A DNA stretch of 15,912 nt from JBDUDK01 sp040002995 (lineage in GTDB: Bacteria > Actinomycetota > Acidimicrobiia > Acidimicrobiales > Ilumatobacteraceae): contig JBDUDK010000111.1 of assembly GCA_040002995.1 (NCBI GenBank), positions 1-15,912 on the forward strand, given 5' to 3'. This document shows, piece after piece, positions 1 through 5,483 of this stretch (its first letter is position 1; the number at the start of each line of letters is the position of its first letter). The translations under genes were made by a program, and so were the position numbers. The notes under the pieces are model-generated. The model was not told the DNA's origin, did no database searches, and was given only the letters and a program-made list of their open reading frames with translations.

Positions 1-1
1 C

Positions 2-889
2 CTCGCCGCCGCGGGTGTCGCGGGTTCAGTCGTCGGCGCGGGGTCCGCGTCAGCGAGCACCGGCGAGACGTTGCTTCTGGGAAATCAGCAGTTCGCGTCG
101 AACTTGACCTACATCGGTAATAGCACGAGCATCTCGCAGACAGTGAGTAACCCGCTCACAACTGAAGCAACGATGTGGTGGGTCGATAACCGCTCCTCCA
201 CCATCGAAGCCAACGGCATCCGCGGCGACGGCCACGGAGTGACCGGCGCCGGCCTATGGGGTCACAGTGACTCTGGTGGCATCGGAGTGAAGGGCGACGG
301 TGGCGTAGGTGTGCAGGCATCCGGTACCCGTACAGCCCTCCTCCTTACCGGCTCGGGAATTGCCCCGTCGACGCGCCTCGACGCGCACACTGTCGGCGAG
401 ATCGACATCGACGCGAGCGGCAACGTGTACCTGTGCGTAGCCAACGGAACGCCGGGTACATGGCGCAAGCTCGGCGGGCCGGCGAGCGCAGGTCAGCTGC
501 ACCTGACGACCCCGGGACGGGTGTACGACTCACGAGACGCCGACGGGAAGCTCGCGTTTGGCTCGGCCGATCGCGTCGTGACGGCGAACGTCGTCGCGGC
601 CGGCCATGTGGGTGCGGGAAACATCGTCGCTCCCGCGGGTGCGACGGCGATCTTGTGCAACCTCACGGTCACGCAGACGGAGGGCGCCGGCTTCCTCGGC
701 CTGTACTCGAACGCCCTTGCGAGCTGGCCGGGCACGTCGTCGATCAACTGGGTCGTCAAGGACACCGACACCGCGAACACACTCACCACTGCCATTGATG
801 CCACCGGCAAGGTGAAGGTGACAATCGGTGGAAGCAGCGCCGCGGCGAAGACCCACTTCGTGATCGACGTCGTCGGCTACTACATCTAG
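2..889 (+). CDS. Secreted fibre-like protein with C-terminal VVGYY domain (5' partial)
   Basis: The frame is open from base 2, so the true start lies upstream and the TTG at 71 is not the start. 295 residues are visible. The first ~18 are the end of a hydrophobic signal peptide rich in Ala, Gly and Val, with an Ala-Ser-Ala cleavage-like site at 16-18. Residues ~70-108 are Gly-rich with repeated GxGV-type units, like tail-fibre or surface-fibre repeats. Residues ~132-158 carry a DASGNVYLCV...GTPGTWRKL segment. From ~164 to the end is a beta-rich domain starting GRVYDSRD, with APAGATAILCNLTV in the middle and a terminal VIDVVGYY. That domain occurs in many secreted actinobacterial proteins, but its function is unknown to me. 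The protein is probably extracellular. No catalytic motif is visible. It is followed by a hairpin, so it is probably not co-transcribed with the glycan genes. Confidence 0.8.
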   Translation, partial: LAAAGVAGSVVGAGSASASTGETLLLGNQQFASNLTYIGNSTSISQTVSNPLTTEATMWWVDNRSSTIEANGIRGDGHGVTGAGLWGHSDSGGIGVKGDGGVGVQASGTRTALLLTGSGIAPSTRLDAHTVGEIDIDASGNVYLCVANGTPGTWRKLGGPASAGQLHLTTPGRVYDSRDADGKLAFGSADRVVTANVVAAGHVGAGNIVAPAGATAILCNLTVTQTEGAGFLGLYSNALASWPGTSSINWVVKDTDTANTLTTAIDATGKVKVTIGGSSAAAKTHFVIDVVGYYI

Positions 890-898
890 GCCGCTGGT

Positions 899-931
899 CA
901 CCGGCCGGGCGCCACTAACGTCCGGCCGGTG
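899..931. terminator. Perfect inverted repeat, possible terminator
   Basis: CACCGGCCGG at 899-908 is the exact reverse complement of CCGGCCGGTG at 922-931. The stem extends inward through one G-T pair and two more pairs, to 911/919, leaving a 7-base loop (912-918). It begins 9 bases after the stop codon of the secreted-protein gene. There is no T tract, as is usual for hairpin terminators in high-GC actinobacteria. Its right arm contains the proposed GTG start of the methyltransferase, and its loop holds the first three bases of a possible -10 box. It could therefore be a terminator, an operator or a start-site-masking hairpin. Confidence 0.5.
916..921 (+). promoter_or_regulatory. Putative -10 box for a leaderless methyltransferase mRNA
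   Basis: TAACGT matches the actinobacterial -10 consensus TANNNT. Exactly 7 bases separate it from the GTG at 929, which would put the transcript's 5' end at or one base before the start codon. There is no Shine-Dalgarno sequence in front of that GTG, and no convincing -35 hexamer. The same spacing is found before two other first-of-unit genes in this window (starts at 5448 and 15762, both minus strand). Confidence 0.4.
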
Positions 932-1501
932 TCACGGCCCTCCAGCTCCGGCTATGCGCAGCGGCTCGCGGCGCGCCAGGGCAACGGCTGGAAGCGCAGG
1001 GTGCCGAACCCCTACCGCTGGTACCTGCGTCATCTCGAGCTGGGCCGGGTGCTGGAGGTTGGGTGCGGCGTCGGTCGCAACCTCGGCTATCTCGAGGGCG
1101 CGGGCCTAGGCATCGATGCCGACCCCGACGCGGTGAACATCTGTCGCGAGCGAGGCCTCACCGCATTCACTCCCGACGAGTTCGAGGCCGCGCCCGCGTC
1201 CTTCGACGCTTTGTTGTTGTCGCATGTCGTCGAGCACATGGCACCCGACGATGCTCTCGCGCTTGTGCGCCGCTACCTGCCCTTCACCCGGCCGGGCGGC
1301 CGTGTTGTCATCATCACGCCCCAAGAGCGCGGGTTCGCGTCAGACCCGACCCACGTCACGTTCACCGATCTCGCCGACGTCGCGCGTATGTGCGCCGCGG
1401 CCGATCTGCGCCTCGAGCGTCAGCAATCGTTCCCGTTGCCTCGCGCGTTCGGACGGGTGTTCGTCTACAACGAGTTCATCACGATCGCCCGAGTGCCGTG
1501 A
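929..1501 (+). CDS. Class I SAM-dependent methyltransferase
   Basis: This 190-residue protein has the compact Rossmann methyltransferase core: motif I VLEVGCGVG at 41-49, the acidic loop GIDAD at 61-65, a HVVEHM segment at 99-104 and the post-core strand PGGRVVIITP at 122-131. The N-terminal GYAQRL and PYRWYLR segments (8-13, 29-34) resemble the conserved start of small methyltransferases found in glycan loci, which supports the GTG at 929 despite the lack of a ribosome binding site. It lacks membrane segments and is presumably cytoplasmic. The substrate is not evident. Position at the head of a glycosyltransferase set suggests methylation of a sugar or lipid-linked intermediate. Its stop codon overlaps the next start (GTGA at 1498-1501), implying translational coupling. 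Confidence 0.85.
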   Translation: MSRPSSSGYAQRLAARQGNGWKRRVPNPYRWYLRHLELGRVLEVGCGVGRNLGYLEGAGLGIDADPDAVNICRERGLTAFTPDEFEAAPASFDALLLSHVVEHMAPDDALALVRRYLPFTRPGGRVVIITPQERGFASDPTHVTFTDLADVARMCAAADLRLERQQSFPLPRAFGRVFVYNEFITIARVP

Positions 1502-2421
1502 TCTCGATAGTGGTTCCTGTCTACGACGAGGCCGAGGTCCTCGGGGCATTCACCGAACGGCTCACGAAGGTGCTCGCCGATCTCGACGACGATTCCGAGA
1601 TCGTGTTCGTCGACGACGGGAGTACCGACGGCAGTCTCGACGTACTCCGTTCTCTGGTGGCCGCCGACAGGCGGATCCGCGTGCTGTCCTTCTCGCGGAA
1701 CTTCGGTCATCAGGTGGCGATCAGTGCCGGCATCGACGCCGCACGGGGTGACGCCGTCGTCGTGATCGACGCGGATCTGCAGGATCCTCCCGAGGTGATC
1801 GCCGAGATGCACGCTCGCTGGAGCGAGGGCAACAAAGTGGTCTACGGGGTCCGCACCCGCCGCGATGGCGAGCGGCCCACGAAGAAGCTGACAGCTCGGT
1901 GGTTCTACCGGCTGCTGGGGCGGTTGTCCGACACGCCCATGACGGCCGACAGTGGGGACTTCCGGCTGCTCGATCGCCAGGTCGTCGAGGCCTTGAAGGC
2001 GATGCGCGAAGAGAACCGTTACTTGCGCGGCATGGTCTCGTGGGTCGGCTTCACGCAGTGTGGCGTCGAATACGAGCGCGAACCGCGCGCGGCCGGCGAG
2101 ACGAAGTACACGTGGCGGCGGATGCTGCGATTCGCGGCCGACGGCATCACGAGCTTCTCTGATCGTCCTCTCCGAGTCGCCGTCCAGCTCGGCACCCTCG
2201 TGACGCTCACGTCGTTCCTCTACGGCGGCTGGCTCGTGATCGGCAAGCTCATCAATCCCGATCGCTCGCTACCGGGCTACACATCGCTCCTCGTCGCGGT
2301 GCTGTTCCTCGGAGGGATCCAGCTCCTCACCATCGGCATTCTCGGCAGCTACATCGGGCGTATCTACACCGAGACGAAGCGGCGACCGCTCTATATCGTG
2401 GCCGAGACGATCGAGCGGTGA
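1498..2421 (+). CDS. GtrB/ArnC-like polyprenyl-phosphate glycosyltransferase (GT2)
   Basis: The frame is open further upstream, but the family N-terminus ISIVVPVYDE begins directly at the GTG at 1498, giving 307 residues. A GT2 domain occupies ~1-215: VDDGSTDGS at 38-46, the metal-binding DADLQDPP at 91-98, ADSGDFRLLDR at 150-160 and the GETKY motif at 200-204. Two membrane helices follow at ~225-248 and ~262-286, with a basic cytosolic tail. This is the exact architecture of GtrB, ArnC and DPM1-like enzymes, which transfer a sugar from a nucleotide donor to polyprenyl phosphate on the inner face of the membrane. The transferred sugar cannot be read from sequence. Overlaps of 4 bases with both neighbours indicate one operon. 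A likely use is donor supply to the GT-C-like membrane proteins encoded downstream. Confidence 0.92.
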   Translation: MISIVVPVYDEAEVLGAFTERLTKVLADLDDDSEIVFVDDGSTDGSLDVLRSLVAADRRIRVLSFSRNFGHQVAISAGIDAARGDAVVVIDADLQDPPEVIAEMHARWSEGNKVVYGVRTRRDGERPTKKLTARWFYRLLGRLSDTPMTADSGDFRLLDRQVVEALKAMREENRYLRGMVSWVGFTQCGVEYEREPRAAGETKYTWRRMLRFAADGITSFSDRPLRVAVQLGTLVTLTSFLYGGWLVIGKLINPDRSLPGYTSLLVAVLFLGGIQLLTIGILGSYIGRIYTETKRRPLYIVAETIER

Positions 2422-3299
2422 CGCCCGCCGTCTCCGTATGTATCCCCGCGTTCCAAGCGGAGGCCTACATCGGCGCCACGATCCGGTCGGTGCGCCATCA
2501 GACGTTCACCGACTGGGAGCTCGTCGTCGCTGACGACTGCTCGACGGACGCAACCCTGGCGGAGGCGAGCGCGGCGAGCAATGGCGACCACCGGATCCGG
2601 CTAACGCGCAATGAGAGCAATCTGGGCGCCGCCGCGAACTGGAACCACGCGGTGGCCGCGACGTCCGCGCCGTTCGTGAAACTGCTCTGCTCCGACGACG
2701 TCCTCGCCCCGATGTGCCTCGAGCGGCAGGTGACGGCATTGAGGTCGGACGAGACCGGTCGGGTGGCGTTGGTCGCATCAAAGCGCGACATCGTCGATGC
2801 GAACGGCTCTGTGCTCATCCACAACCGGGGGCTCGGCGGGCTGGCGGGTCGGGTGCCCGGCCGCGTGGCGATCCGTCAGTGCATCAGAGCAGGAACCAAC
2901 CTCCTCGGTGAGCCTTCGTTCGTCCTCATGCGACGGGCCACATTCGATGCGGTCGGGGGCTTCGACGAACGCTGGCAATACACGATCGACCTTGAGTTCT
3001 ATTCGCGGATGCTTCGAGACCACGACCTCATCGCGGTCGCGGAGACGCTCGGCGCGTTCCGTGTGAGCCGTGACGCGTGGAGCGCCCAACTCGAAGGTCA
3101 GCAGCGCGCCGAGGCCCGTGAGTTGCTGCATCACATACGCGCGGGCGACTCCTGCGTGAGTGCTCTCGATGTCATCGCCGGCTCGATGCGCGGCGCCGCG
3201 CTGCAGGTGGGCCGGCGAGTGCTGGTCAAGGCTCGAGGTCGACGAAGGCCGGCTCCTGTAGTGCAAACGCGATCGCCCGAGGATCGCCGGGCGCCCTGA
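2418..3299 (+). CDS. Family 2 glycosyltransferase
   Basis: This 293-residue GT-A fold enzyme starts at a GTG that overlaps the previous stop. Motifs are SVCIPAFQAE at 6-15, VADDCSTDAT at 37-46, the DxD-equivalent CSDDVLAP at 91-98, GGFDE at 180-184 and the acceptor-side DLEFYSRML at 191-199. There are no membrane segments, so it is likely cytosolic or peripheral and transfers a sugar to a lipid-linked glycan intermediate; donor and acceptor are unknown. The C-terminal ~35 residues are basic and Pro-rich and look non-conserved. They are encoded in the 74 bp that overlap the 3' end of the convergent membrane-protein gene. It is the last gene of the three-gene set beginning at 929. Confidence 0.88.
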   Translation: MTPAVSVCIPAFQAEAYIGATIRSVRHQTFTDWELVVADDCSTDATLAEASAASNGDHRIRLTRNESNLGAAANWNHAVAATSAPFVKLLCSDDVLAPMCLERQVTALRSDETGRVALVASKRDIVDANGSVLIHNRGLGGLAGRVPGRVAIRQCIRAGTNLLGEPSFVLMRRATFDAVGGFDERWQYTIDLEFYSRMLRDHDLIAVAETLGAFRVSRDAWSAQLEGQQRAEARELLHHIRAGDSCVSALDVIAGSMRGAALQVGRRVLVKARGRRRPAPVVQTRSPEDRRAP

Positions 3300-5448
3300 T
3301 CGCCGGGGCGTTGGTTGTGAACGTGATCGCTGTCTTACCCGGGTCGAGCCCGATGGGTACGCGGATCTCCGTCCATGCGTCCGTGAGATCGAAGTGGGTT
3401 GTCTGCCCCTTAACAACGATGTCGAGGCCGTAGGCGCCGGGCGCGGCCGACCTCGCGAGCGCGGTGAACGAGCCGTTCCATGTCTTGATGTTGCGGTTGA
3501 AGATCGTCGCGTTGGCGTGCACCTTGGCGTTGTGGAAGACGTGGTCGTAGGTCCGCTCCTCGTACCAGAACCCGCTCTCCCACCAGGCGGTCGGATGGTC
3601 GAGGGTCGCGGTCGCGAGTTCGCGCACCGCCGCATCCCCGCGAGATCGCACGAGCCGGTCATGATGCGAACGCAGATCGAAGAACAGCAACCGCCCGTCC
3701 TCCGACGTGAGGGGCGTTTCGCCGTCGAGCGCCGCGCTGACCTCGGAGACGAGATTGGTCGCGTCGTCGCCGACGTAGCCGGCGCGGTCGATATAGAGCC
3801 CGCGGAAGCCAACGGCGTCGATCGCGTCGAGCATCGTGGCGGTGGGCAGGGCCACGGCCGCCTCCTGCCAGTCAGACTCGCGACCGCGCATTCCCCCGAA
3901 GCTCCAGCGCAACGTCTTGGAGTGCAGGAACGGCTTGAGCTGGTCGTACTGCGCCATTGATCCCCGTGCCGGTTCCTCGGGGAACGGTTGCCATGGCAGC
4001 TCAAACACCATCGAGCCCGCGGGAAGCGTCTGCTCGATGCCCGCGATGAACCGGGCGTCTCGCTCGAACCCGGCCTTGTTGTTGTCGGGGTTCGGGCGCA
4101 ATCCGCCGGTTTGATCGAAGAGACCGACCACCACCAGCGCAACCGCAAGGGCCGGAGCCACGAACGCCCGGCGGGAGCGGCGCGCCAACCATTTGTCGGC
4201 CAGCACCACGACGCACGCGAGAGCCAGAAACGCGATGACGATCGAGATGCGGTTCCAAGCCCGCACCTTCACGAAGCCAACCACTCCCGCGAACCACGCC
4301 AGCCCGCCGGCCGTCCCGATGAGCACGGCGGCGATGATGAGAATGCCCGCCACCGGCAGGTCGGGCCGCCGCGTCCATGGCCCGTTGTCTCGTCGTCGAC
4401 CTCCCAAAGCCAAGGCGAAGCCGATCGCGAGGAGCATGCCGAACGCGGCGACGGCACCGAGGAACTGCGACGGCTCGGACACGCTGCGCGATGTCGTAAG
4501 GCGTTGAGCGAGTGTGCGCAGCGCGGGAACGTGGTGACCGGGCACCGGACTGAGCAGCTCTACCGGACGCAGCGCGTAGTCGTCGACCTCCCAGGGATAG
4601 CGAACATCGACCTCCGGGTTCTTGCCGTGCGCGGACTGGTAGCGCAACGCGGGAAGGTTGTTGATCAGTAGCGACCCGAGCACGAGCGCGGCGATCACCG
4701 CCGCGCTCACGATCACCGCGAGCCGCCGACCTCGATCCGATCGCAGAGCGCCGATCGCCGCCGCTACGGCCAGGAGAGGCATGAGCATGAGCGCGTAGTA
4801 GGCGTTCGACGCGCCGATGAGCAGCGCGACGACGGCTACACCGAGGGCACCTTCCGCTAACCGCGGCCGTCGCCCCGGCCCGACCTCCACCGCGGTGACA
4901 TCGCCGTGCGCGATGCGAAGCGCCAGCCAGCACGCGAGGGGCACGGAAAAGTACGCGCCGAGTGTCACGTGCGCGGTGCCGCGAATGATGTGATACGGCG
5001 CGAACGCGAACAGCAGAGCACCGGCCAACGCGAGCGCGCGGCTCACTCGCAGCCACCGCAGGACCGCGAACGCAACCAACGCGACGAGCACGAAGCCCAG
5101 CAAGAAGTACGCATTCACGAGGCTGACGGGCTCGTGGATGAACCACGACATCACCTTCATGACCAGGTTATGGGCGTCGTCGCCGCCGAGCGGGAAGTCG
5201 TGCAGCGTCTGTCCCGTCGGCGCGCCGAGACGGTCGGTATGTGTGGTCCAGCCCGTCTCGATGATGACGCGGGCGAGGGCGGCCTCCGACACGGAGTCGC
5301 CGCGATAGTCAATGGGAAGACCCCAGTCGGCCGACCCCACGCGAAAGAAAACCACGGTGACCAGCGCGGTGACGACGACGACGAGCGCCCCGTCGCGCAC
5401 CCGCGTCACCCAGCGGCCGGCGAGGCGCGGGAGAGCGGCGGCCGGCAC
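3226..5448 (-). CDS. Polytopic GT-C-like membrane protein with large extracytoplasmic C-terminus
   Basis: 740 residues from a GTG, the most upstream start available. A first helix lies at ~20-36. It is followed by a periplasm-side loop with GDSVSEA (50-56), ETGWTTHTDRLGAP (64-77), DFPLGGDDA (84-92) and, after helix 2, FAPYHIIRGTAH (149-160). These Asp- and His-containing loops are typical of GT-C transferases that use polyprenyl-linked donors. About ten to twelve helices run to ~445. Residues ~460-740 are soluble, with ELPWQPFPEEP (483-493) and LRWSFGGMRGRESDW (513-527), a region known from large bacterial glycan-locus membrane proteins of unproven activity; the last ~100 residues look like a beta-sandwich. 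Predicted role: extracytoplasmic sugar transfer, inferred from topology. The 3' end overlaps the convergent GT2 gene by 74 bp, and no terminator is visible. Confidence 0.82.
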   Translation of the reverse strand: MPAAALPRLAGRWVTRVRDGALVVVVTALVTVVFFRVGSADWGLPIDYRGDSVSEAALARVIIETGWTTHTDRLGAPTGQTLHDFPLGGDDAHNLVMKVMSWFIHEPVSLVNAYFLLGFVLVALVAFAVLRWLRVSRALALAGALLFAFAPYHIIRGTAHVTLGAYFSVPLACWLALRIAHGDVTAVEVGPGRRPRLAEGALGVAVVALLIGASNAYYALMLMPLLAVAAAIGALRSDRGRRLAVIVSAAVIAALVLGSLLINNLPALRYQSAHGKNPEVDVRYPWEVDDYALRPVELLSPVPGHHVPALRTLAQRLTTSRSVSEPSQFLGAVAAFGMLLAIGFALALGGRRRDNGPWTRRPDLPVAGILIIAAVLIGTAGGLAWFAGVVGFVKVRAWNRISIVIAFLALACVVVLADKWLARRSRRAFVAPALAVALVVVGLFDQTGGLRPNPDNNKAGFERDARFIAGIEQTLPAGSMVFELPWQPFPEEPARGSMAQYDQLKPFLHSKTLRWSFGGMRGRESDWQEAAVALPTATMLDAIDAVGFRGLYIDRAGYVGDDATNLVSEVSAALDGETPLTSEDGRLLFFDLRSHHDRLVRSRGDAAVRELATATLDHPTAWWESGFWYEERTYDHVFHNAKVHANATIFNRNIKTWNGSFTALARSAAPGAYGLDIVVKGQTTHFDLTDAWTEIRVPIGLDPGKTAITFTTNAPAIRAPGDPRAIAFALQEPAFVDLEP

Positions 5449-5455
5449 GGCGGGA

Positions 5456-5461
5456 ACCGTA
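5456..5461 (-). promoter_or_regulatory. Putative -10 box for a leaderless membrane-protein mRNA
   Basis: On the minus strand the bases read TACGGT, then TCCCGCC, then the GTG start at 5448-5446. This is a TANNNT hexamer exactly 7 bases before the start codon. A GGAGAGGAG run lies further upstream, but ends about 20 bases before the GTG, too far for a normal ribosome binding site. No clear -35 element is seen. Confidence 0.4.
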
Positions 5462-5483
5462 GTCGTGGCTCCTCTCCGGCGGG

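Noticed and set aside
71..73. TTG as start of the first gene
   Set aside because: The same frame is open to the window edge and encodes the end of a signal peptide just before it, so the gene begins upstream.
1063..1497. Upstream extension of the GtrB-like frame
   Set aside because: The extension is an Arg/His-rich readout of the methyltransferase gene; the family N-terminus starts at GTG 1498.
2778..4148. 456-residue minus-strand open frame
   Set aside because: It lies in another frame of the real 740-residue gene and across the GT2 gene; its composition is Arg/Ser/Pro-rich with no motif, typical of GC-rich shadow frames.
4001..5146. 381-residue minus-strand open frame
   Set aside because: Arg/Ala-rich shadow of the membrane-protein gene in an alternative frame; no domains.
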